A DNA stretch of 64,000 bases, taken from Kyrpidia tusciae DSM 2912. GTDB taxonomy: Bacteria > Bacillota > Bacilli > Kyrpidiales > Kyrpidiaceae. The stretch covers positions 2,046,001 to 2,110,000 of the forward strand of contig NC_014098.1 in the NCBI RefSeq assembly GCF_000092905.1. The letters run 5' to 3'. Shown here in pieces: positions 1 to 9,019 of this stretch. Numbering within the stretch: position 1 is the first letter of the stretch; each line of letters opens with the position of its first letter. The position numbers were made by a program, and so were the translations under genes. Below the pieces are notes generated by a model. It was not told where the DNA came from. It searched no databases and was given only the letters and a program-made list of their open reading frames with translations.

Positions 1-991
1 TCACTCCAGTCGAGATGGCCGGTTGGAGGCGGTACAGTTGTTCCACTTCCTTCCAATGATCGAGTAAAACGCGAACCATCCCGGGATCGAATTGGTGGCC
101 GCTTTTGGCTCGCAGATACCCCTGGACTTTGGAAGCAGCCCAAGGAACTTTATAGGGACGATGCGAAAACAGAGCATCGGTCACGTCAGCCAGGGCGACG
201 ATTCGGGCGCTTTCGGGAATTTCATCGCCCTGTAATCCCTGGGGATACCCGCTGCCATCCACGTGTTCATGATGACACTGAGCAATCTCCCGCGCCATGA
301 ATAAAGCCTCGTTATACCCGTAGATTCTCGCCATATTCTCGCTGAATCGGGTCAGCAGTTCGGCGCCCCGGGTGGTGTGGGTTTCTACCAGCTGCCGCTC
401 CGCCGGGGTCAAAGGGCCCGGCTTAAACAAGATTTCCCGAGGAATGTACAACTTTCCAACATCGTGCATCACTGCGGCCATCCCCAACCACCTCGCCCGC
501 CCCTCCGGCCATCCCAACCACCCCGCGAGAGACCGGGAGAGCCGGCTCACCCGATCCAAATGGTGCGCCACCGACGGGTCATCGGCTTCGGCCATCTGGG
601 CGATCAGCCAAAAAAGTTGTTCGTGGGATTCGGCAATCGTTTGATAGGACACGTCCTCCACATCCCGACAAACCCCCAGGTAGTACACCTGACCAAAAGT
701 ACGAACCGGCGTCACCGTTAGGGAGAAATTCCACACGCCCCCGTCTGCCCGTGCACTGCTCACGATCCCTTTCCACCCCTGTCCGCGTTCCAAATGTTCG
801 CAGACGGATGCGGAAGTGCCGGGGAACAACCCCTTGGGTTTCGCATAAACCGCATCTTGCCCCACCAACTCTTCGCACCTGAAGCCGCTCGCCCGCTCAT
901 AAGCCGGGTTGACGGCCAACAACCTGTGCCGGGCGTCGGCCACCATCACCGGATCATCGAGAAGCATATACGGGGCATACCAGTTTTCCAT
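1..991 (-). CDS. PAS/HD-GYP domain protein, probable c-di-GMP phosphodiesterase (3' end off the window)
   Basis: The frame is open from an ATG at 991 to the left edge, giving 330 visible codons without a stop. The start is supported by GGAGGT at 1001-1006, nine bases upstream. The first ~110 residues read as a PAS sensor domain (DPVMVADARHRLLAVNPAY). The rest is an HD-GYP domain: MHDVGKLYIP supplies the HD metal pair, HHEHVDGSGYPQGL is the GYP signature, and ALADVTDALFSHRPYK is the conserved downstream block. HD-GYP enzymes hydrolyse cyclic di-GMP. No membrane segment is visible, so a cytoplasmic sensor enzyme is likely. The PAS ligand is unknown and the C-terminus is not in the window. Confidence 0.88.
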   Translation of the reverse strand, partial: MENWYAPYMLLDDPVMVADARHRLLAVNPAYERASGFRCEELVGQDAVYAKPKGLFPGTSASVCEHLERGQGWKGIVSSARADGGVWNFSLTVTPVRTFGQVYYLGVCRDVEDVSYQTIAESHEQLFWLIAQMAEADDPSVAHHLDRVSRLSRSLAGWLGWPEGRARWLGMAAVMHDVGKLYIPREILFKPGPLTPAERQLVETHTTRGAELLTRFSENMARIYGYNEALFMAREIAQCHHEHVDGSGYPQGLQGDEIPESARIVALADVTDALFSHRPYKVPWAASKVQGYLRAKSGHQFDPGMVRVLLDHWKEVEQLYRLQPAISTGV

Positions 992-1006
992 CTGTTGCTG
1001 ACCTCC

Positions 1007-1895
1007 AGTATTCAGGACTTTCCCAACTGTTCAGGCGCGCCGCTCCCCTTGAATCATCTTCACCACATCCTTCACCACCCCTACCCGTTCTTTCGTCCGA
1101 GCAGAGCAACTTCCGTGGCCAAAGCGAATACCCGGTTAACCATCGCCTCGGCTGGTTTGACCCCCTTGGACGCTTTGCCCCCGGTCTCCCACGATCCACA
1201 GCGAGCACGATCGTATTGCCAGCGGATTGAAATTCGCTCGTGCAGGCGCTGGTTACAAAGACCCGGTCCCAAGGCACACAATGCTGGAGGCTGGCACCGA
1301 TAAAAGCTGTGGGAAGGATCGCGCGCCAGAAGGATGACCGCAAGTTTGATGCGAAAACTCGAAAGGGCAGCGATCGCACCTCAGGGTCATGAGACGTATT
1401 AAATTTTTGCGTGTTGAGTGGAAATCTCCGTGAGTAAGTGACGAAACCGGGGAATTTGAGCGGCATGTGGCGGAGAGCGGTTGAAATGGTTTCGAATATC
1501 TTTAATTCCATATATTGTAATTAATGGGCAATTAACCCCCCCCCCCCCCCCCCGTTTTACATATATTACCATATTCAGCGACTTCGGAGAGTGCACAGAG
1601 ACTTCTCGGAAAATGAGGTCAGCAGTGGCCCCCATGAAAATCCCCCCACGCCTAATCCTATTTTGTTCTAGTTTCGACACCGCGGATAATATTTCCTGCA
1701 ATCGTTCTGTTTCTCCATCTCACCTGACCGGCATTACCGGCCCACTCGTAAACATCCGCCTCCGAACGCCGGGCGGCGGCCCGAGCGCCCAGAGTTTTCG
1801 AATGAGCGTCGGGCCGACCCCGTCGTCGCGACGGAGCAAGTTCCCGCAGCCGATCATCAATGTCGACACATCAACACAGCCTATCCCCTTCGAGA
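1007..1895. other. Gene-poor interval downstream of hupL
   Basis: About 890 bases lie between the HD-GYP start and the hupL stop. Short open frames exist on both strands, but none has a good ribosome binding site or a family motif that I recognise. The AT-rich part around 1490-1700 contains an 18-base C run. No hydrogenase maturation protease, which might be expected next to hupL, is readable here. Confidence 0.5.
1536..1553. repeat. Homopolymer tract of 18 C (plus strand)
   Basis: Eighteen consecutive C residues lie between AT-rich flanks in the gene-poor stretch downstream of the hydrogenase operon. Such tracts slip during replication and during sequencing, so the exact length is uncertain. 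Confidence 0.95.
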
Positions 1896-3524
1896 TTAGA
1901 ACTTGGTCACTTCGTACATCGCGAGCTCTTTCTTCGTCTTCGCGTCATAGGCGTGGACCGTGCAGACGAGGCACGAATCGTAGCTCTGCGCCACGTGCGC
2001 CAATTCGACCGGATCGTTCGGATTTTTTAGCGTCGCGCCGATCATCGCCGTCTCGATCGGTCCACGATTGCCGTGGCGATCCCTCGGGCCGATATTCCAT
2101 GCCGTCGGTGTGATGACCTGGTAGTTTTCAATTTTGCCGTCCTTGATCTCAATCCAGTCGGCCAGAGCTCCGCGAGCCGCCTCTGTGGCACCAAATCCTC
2201 TTCCCTCCGGAAGTTCTCGAGGCTTGACATAAAATTTCTCGTTCAGATCAATTTGCCCCAGCCACTTCTTCACATTCAAATAGTACTTCGCCGCTTCATG
2301 CAAACGCGCCAGCACGCGAACCATCACACTCGGTCCGATGGACTGGATAATATTTAAAAAGAGGGGGGAGCTATCCTGCCAATCTTCGGCACCCGGACGG
2401 CCGGCCATCACCTGACGGGCCAACGGACCGGCTTCCAGCGAAATTTCCTCGTCATGGAGTTGATAACGAGGGGCTTTTGCCCACGTGTACTTCCCCTCTT
2501 TTTGGCCCTCTTCCGGATCGATGGGGTCGGTTTTCCCATCAAACGGATGAAGGGATTCGCTGCCGCGATAGAAAGAATATGTATGGTCTTCTCGCACCCG
2601 CTCTTGATCAAAATCGTGAAAGTTTTGGCCGTCATAGATGCCTGCGCGAAAAATTAACCCTTCGTTGCGTTTGTTGATGACCGGATGCGTGTATTTCTCC
2701 GGATGAAAGAAACTCCCTGCCGTGATATACCGTCCCGGACCGGCACCGTATTGATTCAGGCCAATTTCCATCGAGTAGCGAATGAACAGCCCCAGGTCGG
2801 AATTGTAGTGTTCCGGCTTCTCGTCCAGCCACTTGAGAACGTCGTCCCATGTTTGATTCTCCAGCCACCGCTCAACGGAGCAGCCGAGGAGAACTTTTTC
2901 TAACCAGTTTTCCTTATAGTACTCGAGAATGGACGTCGAGCGCGTAATATCGGAAAGCGTCGGGGCGCACATCACCCCGCCCGGTACCATAAAGCTGGAA
3001 TGCGGCCATTGTCCACCGAAGATGGCATAGATCTCCACCGGTTTGCCGGAAACAGCCACGCCGATTTCAAAGTGCTCGCCGGCAAAAGGATCCCAACGGC
3101 GAACCACTTCATCATACAGCGAAGCGGATTTGTAGTTATTGTTCGTCAAGCGGGGGGCAAACAGCGCATAAAACCAGCGTGGGATGCTCTGCAGCGTTTC
3201 CGCCGCCTGGGCGATATTTCTGATTAGTGTTGCGTTGGGGGGCACTTCCGTATGCCAAGCTGTATCCAGGGCATAAGCGGCCTTATACAAATGACTGCCT
3301 CCGCAAATTCCACAAATGCGCGGAGTCACGATGAGGCCCGCCTGAGGATCTTTGCCCTTTAGAATAATTTCAAATCCACGGAACATCGTCGATTCGGTCC
3401 AGGCGTTGACCACCGTATTGCCCTCAATCTCCACCTTGACGTTGAGGTCTCCCTCAACACTTCCGAGAGAGTGAACTCTCATGGTCCTCTTCTTGTCGGC
3501 AGATACTTGGTTATCGCTCACCAT
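1896..3524 (-). CDS. hupL: Uptake [NiFe] hydrogenase large subunit, group 2a-like
   Basis: This 542-residue catalytic subunit binds the Ni-Fe(CN)2CO centre and oxidises H2. The N-terminal ligand motif is RICGICGGSH (Cys71, Cys74, His78). The C-terminal one is DSCLVCTVH (Cys518, Cys521, His524), in which Ser replaces the usual Pro of DPCxxC. An 18-residue tail follows His524, the length expected for the peptide removed by a maturation endopeptidase; no such protease gene is in the window. The start at 3524 follows AAAGGACGGTGAGGG. It lies 27 bases after hupS, in the same operon. Group 2a placement rests on the LVCTVH motif and on similarity of the partner subunit to cyanobacterial-type HupS as I remember it; group 1h is the main alternative. 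Confidence 0.93.
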   Translation of the reverse strand: MVSDNQVSADKKRTMRVHSLGSVEGDLNVKVEIEGNTVVNAWTESTMFRGFEIILKGKDPQAGLIVTPRICGICGGSHLYKAAYALDTAWHTEVPPNATLIRNIAQAAETLQSIPRWFYALFAPRLTNNNYKSASLYDEVVRRWDPFAGEHFEIGVAVSGKPVEIYAIFGGQWPHSSFMVPGGVMCAPTLSDITRSTSILEYYKENWLEKVLLGCSVERWLENQTWDDVLKWLDEKPEHYNSDLGLFIRYSMEIGLNQYGAGPGRYITAGSFFHPEKYTHPVINKRNEGLIFRAGIYDGQNFHDFDQERVREDHTYSFYRGSESLHPFDGKTDPIDPEEGQKEGKYTWAKAPRYQLHDEEISLEAGPLARQVMAGRPGAEDWQDSSPLFLNIIQSIGPSVMVRVLARLHEAAKYYLNVKKWLGQIDLNEKFYVKPRELPEGRGFGATEAARGALADWIEIKDGKIENYQVITPTAWNIGPRDRHGNRGPIETAMIGATLKNPNDPVELAHVAQSYDSCLVCTVHAYDAKTKKELAMYEVTKF

Positions 3525-3551
3525 CCCTCACCGTCCTTTCAAATGTTCGCT

Positions 3552-4523
3552 TTAGGGCACAAACATATCTTTTTTTGCCCATTTCGGAGCAGTGGCACGA
3601 GCGACTCCGGCCTGAACGGAATAACTTACAGCATCCAGGCCTTCCGGAACTTCTTTGGGAATGGAACCGAATACCTTTTGTGTCTTAAATACAGTTCCCG
3701 GCACTAAATCGAAGAAGGGCCACTCAGGCTCCGTACAACCGATACACGGCATCCCGGAACGGGTTTTTGACGACTGGCGGTTCCACAAGATGCGATTGCA
3801 CGGGGAGTGTGTCATCGGACCGCGGCAACCTTGCTCATAGAACAGACAGCCTTTGCGCGTTCCTTGCCCAAATTCCTCTGCCGGCTCCTTCCACTCAAAG
3901 TATTGCGCGCGCGTGCACCCTGTCTGGGTAAATGTCGTAAAGAACGTTTTCGGGCGGTGTACATCATCCAGATGAACATCTTCGGCGCGCCCGGTGGCGA
4001 TCGCAACGAGCACTTGCGTGATCCAATCCGAGTGAGCGGGACAGCCGGGTATGTTAATGACAGGCAACCCCGCTTTCGAACGGAAATCCGCGCCGAGAAA
4101 GCCACCTTCCTCTTTTCGTAAATACTGAAGGCCGATCGATTCGGTCGGATTCGGATGGATCGCCACAATCCCGCCCCAACACGCGCAGTCGCCTACAGCG
4201 ACAACATACCGGGCTTTGTGGGCAAGATCCCAAATCCAGTCTTTTGTTGGCCGGTCCATCATGGTGTTGTAGCGTCCCGTTCCGTTCGGCCCCAGAATCA
4301 CGGTCCCCTCGACGACGAGAATGTCGAGATCGATCGTGCCATCCAGAATCTGTTGGAATATCTTGTGCACATAGTCGCCAAAGTCCTTCGTCAATGCATG
4401 GTGATGAAGGATGTTGATCCCGAAATCGGTGACCAGATCGACCACGGTTGGCTCTTCGGCATTGAACAGCGAATGCGAATTACCATTGCAAGCCCCTCCG
4501 TCCAGCCACAAAAGATTCGCCAT
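3552..4523 (-). CDS. hupS: Uptake [NiFe] hydrogenase small subunit, no Tat signal
   Basis: This 323-residue iron-sulfur subunit relays electrons from the Ni-Fe site. It starts directly with MANLLWLDGGACNGN, with no twin-arginine leader, so the enzyme should be cytoplasmic, as in group 2a hydrogenases. Cys12 is present, but the second Cys of the usual CxxC is Asn15. This is typical of the 2a and 1h types, where other residues complete the proximal cluster. Later cluster ligands are visible in GDCACWGG, NIPGCPAHSDW, QTGCTR, KGCLFYEQGCRGP, HSPCNR and MPCIGCTEPE. The ATG at 4523 begins the conserved block; upstream in-frame ATGs would only add unrelated sequence. It lies 44 bases after hypB. Confidence 0.93.
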   Translation of the reverse strand: MANLLWLDGGACNGNSHSLFNAEEPTVVDLVTDFGINILHHHALTKDFGDYVHKIFQQILDGTIDLDILVVEGTVILGPNGTGRYNTMMDRPTKDWIWDLAHKARYVVAVGDCACWGGIVAIHPNPTESIGLQYLRKEEGGFLGADFRSKAGLPVINIPGCPAHSDWITQVLVAIATGRAEDVHLDDVHRPKTFFTTFTQTGCTRAQYFEWKEPAEEFGQGTRKGCLFYEQGCRGPMTHSPCNRILWNRQSSKTRSGMPCIGCTEPEWPFFDLVPGTVFKTQKVFGSIPKEVPEGLDAVSYSVQAGVARATAPKWAKKDMFVP

Positions 4524-4567
4524 TCTCCCCACCCTTTCCCGTTGATCAGCGCTCTGATGGCCGTGGT

Positions 4568-5254
4568 TTAAGCGGAATTGACCGCTTTCCGAGTGGCCTC
4601 CAGGTGAGTGATCCACGCGTCCATCCCGTCACCGGTACGCGCCGACACTTCGAACACGGCAATCCCCGGCCGGACTGCGTTCAACGCTTCGTGGAAACGC
4701 CCCCGCTGAAACTCGACTGCCTCCGCCAGGTCGATCTTTGTAATGAGGGCCACATCTGCACTGTTGACGATCGTCGGGTATTTGGACGGTTTGTCTTCCC
4801 CCTCTGTGACGGAGAAGAGAACCACCCGTTCGTTTTCGCCCAAATCGTAGCTGGCGGGACAGACGAGATTGCCGACGTTTTCAATGAAGAGATAGTCGAA
4901 GTCTGTCAAACGCCAGTCTTCCAAAGCGTTCGCGATCATCTCTGCCTCCAGATGGCAAACCGTCCCCGTCGTGATTTGTCGGACGCTCACCGCAGCCTCA
5001 CGTAGGCGTTCAGCATCATTGTCCGTCGCCAGGTCGCCCACGAGAGTCGCGACGCGATGCCCTCTTTGGTCGAGCCTTGCCAGCGTCTCTTTCAACAGGG
5101 TTGTTTTTCCCGCTCCCGGGCTGGAGACCAAATTGACAACGTAGACACCGGACGCTTGGAACCGATCGCGCAGCATCCGGGCAAGGTGATCATTTTTCTT
5201 CAGGACATTTTGCCGAATCTCAACGATGCGCGGACTTGCTATCGTGTCAGCCAT
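4568..5254 (-). CDS. hypB: Hydrogenase nickel incorporation GTPase HypB
   Basis: This 228-residue SIMIBI GTPase, with HypA, delivers Ni2+ to the hydrogenase large-subunit precursor. It shows the P-loop SSPGAGKTTLL, switch residues around VGDLATDNDA, the metal and dimer region with ENVGNLVCPASYDLGE, and the guanine-binding ALITKIDLAEA (TKID). There is no N-terminal CxxCGC motif and no His-rich tract, so it lacks the high-affinity nickel storage site of some HypBs. The chosen ATG (5254) has AAGGAGTGA upstream; a longer in-frame start would overlap the end of hypA. It follows hypA by seven bases. Confidence 0.95.
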   Translation of the reverse strand: MADTIASPRIVEIRQNVLKKNDHLARMLRDRFQASGVYVVNLVSSPGAGKTTLLKETLARLDQRGHRVATLVGDLATDNDAERLREAAVSVRQITTGTVCHLEAEMIANALEDWRLTDFDYLFIENVGNLVCPASYDLGENERVVLFSVTEGEDKPSKYPTIVNSADVALITKIDLAEAVEFQRGRFHEALNAVRPGIAVFEVSARTGDGMDAWITHLEATRKAVNSA

Positions 5255-5261
5255 TTCGTCG

Positions 5262-5606
5262 TCACTCCTTTTCCAGCGCATAGAGCTCCATTTCACGCCC
5301 CTCCAGCACATTGCCGGTTTTCGCCCCGCACAAAGGGCAGCGCATGGGAAGCGGCTGGCTTAAAGTGCTCGCCTCCTGGCATTCCGGACAAAAGACTTTG
5401 ACCGGAACATCCTCAATCACCAGTCGTACGCCCTCAAGGGGTGTCCCCTGAATGGCCACATCGAACGCAAACTGCAACGCTTCTTTCACAACGCCGGATA
5501 AAACGCCCAGTTTCATGTGGAGGACGTCCACCCGTTTCATCCCTGATTCTTCTGCTGCTTCAGCAGCCAGTTCGACCATGTGATACGCAATCGACAGTTC
5601 ATGCAT
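5262..5606 (-). CDS. hypA: Hydrogenase maturation nickel metallochaperone HypA
   Basis: This is a 114-residue protein of normal family length. It begins with MHELSIA, the conserved Met-His-Glu that forms the nickel site. Two Cys pairs, CPEC and CPLC, make the structural zinc site near the C-terminus. HypA transfers nickel to HypB and the hydrogenase precursor. Its start overlaps the end of the DUF1641 gene by eight bases, so the two are probably translationally coupled. hypC, hypD, hypE and hypF are not in the window and must be elsewhere. Confidence 0.96.
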   Translation of the reverse strand: MHELSIAYHMVELAAEAAEESGMKRVDVLHMKLGVLSGVVKEALQFAFDVAIQGTPLEGVRLVIEDVPVKVFCPECQEASTLSQPLPMRCPLCGAKTGNVLEGREMELYALEKE

Positions 5607-6186
5607 GCTGAATCTCCTTGGAAAACTGCCGTGCGAAGTTAACGAGAAAGTGGATGGTCGGCTGAATTTCCGGATCGGCGACCAAGCGCATAAGACCGAT
5701 TACCCCAATTTTGTTCGTCTCAGTTTGAGCCGTTGCTTTCGACGCTTGAACGAGCGAACGCGCCGCTTTTCCGATGATTCGTATCACGCGAAGATCAAGC
5801 ACGTCGCATTGAAACAACTCCTGAACTTGTGGAGAATCAATCATCTCATGTATGCGGTGCAAGGCGTGGGAGGCGTTATGCAACATCTCCACATACTCGG
5901 ATTTCTTCAGGTCTTGCCGCAGGAATATAATCAGGTCGTTGATCGAGTCGGCAATTTCCGGTCCGCGGCGCAGAAAATTTTCGATCATATCGATCATATC
6001 GATGAAAGACGATACGCTCGCCAATTTGTCGAGCAGATGAACCAATTGCTCGGTGGTTTGCTCATCCAAAAGCTTTTCTTCCAAGGGTCGGTGGATCGTT
6101 TCCACGACTGCTCCTCCCCCCGTTTGTGCCAAGGCAGCTCCTCCTTTCGCAGCAAACACATCAGCAAACGCGTTTTTTGTCGCCAT
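5599..6186 (-). CDS. DUF1641 family protein, first gene of the hydrogenase operon
   Basis: This 195-residue, mostly helical protein has the DUF1641 pattern: a leucine-rich N-terminal helix ([20 protein letters not shown]), a second helical block ([16 protein letters not shown]) and a C-terminal [15 protein letters not shown] segment. DUF1641 proteins are often found beside formate dehydrogenases and hydrogenases, but the biochemical role is unknown to me. The ATG at 6186 is preferred because GAGGGAG lies just upstream; an in-frame ATG at 6243 is possible. It is the promoter-proximal gene of the DUF1641-hypA-hypB-hupS-hupL operon, which suggests an assembly or membrane-docking role. Confidence 0.75.
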   Translation of the reverse strand: MATKNAFADVFAAKGGAALAQTGGGAVVETIHRPLEEKLLDEQTTEQLVHLLDKLASVSSFIDMIDMIENFLRRGPEIADSINDLIIFLRQDLKKSEYVEMLHNASHALHRIHEMIDSPQVQELFQCDVLDLRVIRIIGKAARSLVQASKATAQTETNKIGVIGLMRLVADPEIQPTIHFLVNFARQFSKEIQHA

Positions 6187-6595
6187 ATATGTTGCTCCCT
6201 CACCACCTTCAATCGGTAGTATGACCAAACCCGCAAAGGACATTCCAATCGAAACCCGCGATGACCCGTGCCGAGTTTTCCGGGACTCTTCTCATTCAAT
6301 CGCACGATCCGGCATTGGATCATTCCGTAAAAATTTCTTCACAAGATCGCCTTTAAATATTGATCGATGTGAAGGGCGATATCCGTTGATCGACCAACAT
6401 TTTCACGGTAGAGTAAACGTGAAACTGGATCTGTGGGCGAATGTTATACATCCTGTCTGGTTTGGAGGCAATGAAAAACTGTCTGGAATTGGGCGCTTGG
6501 ACAGTTGGGAGCCAGTAGCGCAACCGGCCAATGTCTCGGGGAGATATTGGCCGTTTTTTGTGGTCCCAAACACCTCAATTGGAGGGATCCCACCG
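6187..6595. promoter_or_regulatory. Divergent intergenic region between the hydrogenase operon and the chemoreceptor
   Basis: About 410 bases separate two outward-facing transcription units and should hold both promoters. I could not fix convincing -35/-10 boxes. The chemoreceptor side contains a strong hairpin with a U-run (listed separately), and its ribosome binding site is GGAGGG at 6581-6586. Confidence 0.6.
6525..6559 (+). terminator. Terminator-like hairpin in the chemoreceptor leader (candidate attenuator)
   Basis: An 8-bp perfect stem (CGGCCAAT / ATTGGCCG) with a 13-base loop is followed at once by six T residues. It lies 22 bases before the ribosome binding site of the globin-coupled receptor. 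No gene on the plus strand ends upstream, so it is better explained as a conditional leader terminator than as the end of another transcript. A nearby ATTGGG at 6488-6493 could pair with the 5' arm as an antiterminator. Confidence 0.6.
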
Positions 6596-8350
6596 ATGCC
6601 GGAACTCTTGGGTTTGAAAAAAGGAAACAAAGAAATGGTTCTGGAGCCGATTGTAGAGACGGACATCGAATCCACACCGCGCATGAAGGACAAGTTGACA
6701 TTTCTGCAGTTGTTCAAGCGGGATCTGGAAACGATGCGGCAAATCAAAGACGACATGGACCAGATCATCGAAAACGTTTCCGTGCGCCACTACGACATGA
6801 TTGAGCGGTTCCCCGGTTTGCAAGGCATCGTGGATCGGCACAGCAATCGCCAACGGTTGACACAAACATTCATCCATTATTTTCAGACGCTGTGCGCCAT
6901 TGAGGATGTGGACGCGGAATTTATTCACAGCCGCGTGAAAATTGGACAGATACATAGTCGCATTCACCTGACGCCCGAATGGTACCTGGGCTCTTATGTA
7001 AGGGTGTACGAATATCTTATCCCTTGCCTTGTTCGGAAATATGCAAAGCACCCCGAGAAGTTGGGGAACATTCTGTTGTCGTTCCTGAAAGTCATTACCT
7101 TGGATATGCAGCTCATCATCGAGGCGTATCAGGAAGAGAACGATTTCAAACTGATCGACAACATCTCGGGAATTATGGAATCCATCCTGGGCATGGACGG
7201 CACCAAGGAAATCCTCGAAGCGGCGTCAACGGCAGCCGACCACGCCGAAGGGATCAGCGCCGCTGCCCAACAGCTCACCGCTTCGGTCAAAGAAGTGGCC
7301 CATCAGGCCGTCCGGGTCGCCGAACATTCCGATCGCGCCGTCCAGGATGTGGAGACGGGCCGACAGGTGATCGAAGACTCCCTGCAGGGGATATTGTCCC
7401 TCGGAGACTCCTTTGAAAGCATGCAGACAAAAGCCGATTCCCTGTCCTCAGCCATCGAGGACATTTCGCACGTGACCGATTTCATCCGCAACATCGCCGA
7501 CCAGACAAACCTGCTGGCGCTCAACGCCGCCATTGAAGCGGCGCGGGCCGGCGAGCACGGTCGGGGGTTCGCCGTCGTCGCCTCCGAGGTCCGTTCCCTG
7601 GCGGACCAAACCAAACAATCCGTTCATCAGATTGCCGCCACCATGGAGCAGGTGCAGCAAGAAGCCCGGTCGATGCGGGATCTGACCGTCCGGGTGGTGG
7701 AGGAGCTCCATGTTCGAGTCGAGCAGTCTCAAGAGGCCATCCAAACGCTCGGGGGAATGGTCGAACAAGTGACACGGATGGGGGAACTGACCGCCGGGAT
7801 CGCCGCGACCACAGAGCAGCAGTCGGCGGCCACCGAAGAAATCACCACCCGCATCGGTCACGTGTTAAGCGACACCCAGCGGACAAAGGAACGGGTGAAC
7901 GCGATGGGGGCCCAGATCCACCAAACCAGCGTCCAGGCCAATCGCCTCCGCCTGGCGCTCATTGAAAATCTCAGCCACCTGCAGGATAAGCAGGTGGTGC
8001 GCGTGGCCAAAACCGAGCATCTGTTGTGGAAGTGGCGGCTGCACAACATGATACTCGGTTTTGACGTCGTCGATGAGAAGGAGTTGGTCGATCACCGGCA
8101 ATGCCGCTTGGGGCAGTGGTACGAGCAGGGTCGGGGGCGAGCCTCCCTCGCTTCCAGGGATTCTTTTCAGGCGATTGAGGAACCGCACCGGCGGCTTCAC
8201 CATCTGGCGAAGCAAATCTACCGGCTGCTTCTCGCAGGGGAGCGAACGGAAGCGGAAAAGCGCTTGATGGAGCTCGAACAAGCGTCTCATCAGGTTGTGG
8301 AAAATCTGGATCGCCTGTTGTCGGATTTGGAACAGGGGCCCCGGGCGTGA
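6596..8350 (+). CDS. Soluble globin-coupled methyl-accepting receptor with C-terminal CZB domain
   Basis: This 584-residue protein has no transmembrane segments. Residues ~35-190 form a protoglobin domain. The block [19 protein letters not shown] carries the probable proximal haem ligand (His120), as in HemAT. Residues ~210-475 are a methyl-accepting signalling domain with the conserved hairpin tip ([20 protein letters not shown]). Residues ~480-580 are a chemoreceptor zinc-binding (CZB) domain: [22 protein letters not shown] and later paired His residues. The family role is sensing O2 through haem and signalling to CheA; the CZB domain binds zinc. The start has GGAGGG ten bases upstream. It stands divergent to the hydrogenase operon, which suggests positioning an H2 oxidiser in an O2 gradient (inference). 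Confidence 0.92.
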   Translation: MPELLGLKKGNKEMVLEPIVETDIESTPRMKDKLTFLQLFKRDLETMRQIKDDMDQIIENVSVRHYDMIERFPGLQGIVDRHSNRQRLTQTFIHYFQTLCAIEDVDAEFIHSRVKIGQIHSRIHLTPEWYLGSYVRVYEYLIPCLVRKYAKHPEKLGNILLSFLKVITLDMQLIIEAYQEENDFKLIDNISGIMESILGMDGTKEILEAASTAADHAEGISAAAQQLTASVKEVAHQAVRVAEHSDRAVQDVETGRQVIEDSLQGILSLGDSFESMQTKADSLSSAIEDISHVTDFIRNIADQTNLLALNAAIEAARAGEHGRGFAVVASEVRSLADQTKQSVHQIAATMEQVQQEARSMRDLTVRVVEELHVRVEQSQEAIQTLGGMVEQVTRMGELTAGIAATTEQQSAATEEITTRIGHVLSDTQRTKERVNAMGAQIHQTSVQANRLRLALIENLSHLQDKQVVRVAKTEHLLWKWRLHNMILGFDVVDEKELVDHRQCRLGQWYEQGRGRASLASRDSFQAIEEPHRRLHHLAKQIYRLLLAGERTEAEKRLMELEQASHQVVENLDRLLSDLEQGPRA

Positions 8351-9019
8351 AAGACAGCTGGAACGGCAATGTTTCATGTGTCGATACATCTACGGGCAGT
8401 CCTACCGACAGACTCGGTACCGACTGAACCTGGAAAACGTCAAGACGGTCGATAACGCGCCCGCTCGGGCAACAAAAAACCGGCGAGTCGCAAGTCTTGG
8501 AGCTTTCGAAAAACCCTGCAGGACGGGGTGCGGGAAGGTGAATGCGATTAAAAAAACCCACCCCGACACCGCCAGCCCTCCGGTTTTCTTGTGACGCCCT
8601 CGCAGAAACGGCACAACACCTCGCAAGGACACGCGCACTTGAGGTTGGGAGGGGAAAAGAATGGAAGCTTGAGTCCAGAAGGAGGATCATCGGCCGGGCA
8701 GCAACTTCACGCCATTGAGAGGCGAAAACATTGAAGCGCGGCGGGAGCAGTTGGAGAAGGCCAAAGGGCGGTCGGACCGGGGGAGGGGGAATAAACCCGC
8801 GTCCGGCTCGACCGCCTGTGTTCCGTGAAAACGGAGACTGGAACAAGGACACGGGATGGAGACCGCCGCTTTCGAGTCGGATCGGTGAAGATGCGAGAAC
8901 GGTCGCCACGGCGGGAGAAGGTCGTCAGGAGGCGACAACGGACATTTTGGCCGGCGCGGCTCTGCCGGTATGATGGACCTGTACACGATGTGGAGACGAA
9001 TGTTCCGAGGAGGGTGGAT
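8351..9019. other. Non-coding interval before the S-layer protein gene
   Basis: About 670 bases have no supportable gene. Short frames on both strands lack ribosome binding sites and family motifs. Several GC-rich inverted segments are present (for example around 8510-8580), but no U-run clearly marks a terminator, and I do not recognise a riboswitch. The promoter of the downstream gene is presumably here. Confidence 0.45.

Noticed and set aside
954-1511. A 185-codon minus-strand frame downstream of hupL
   Set aside because: No family resemblance and no ribosome binding site, and it overlaps the well-supported start of the HD-GYP gene. I checked for a hydrogenase maturation protease here and did not find one.
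8400-8600. Possible c-di-GMP riboswitch before the S-layer gene
   Set aside because: A GGGCAACAAAAAACC stretch looked suggestive, but the required GEMM core bases and stem arrangement are absent.
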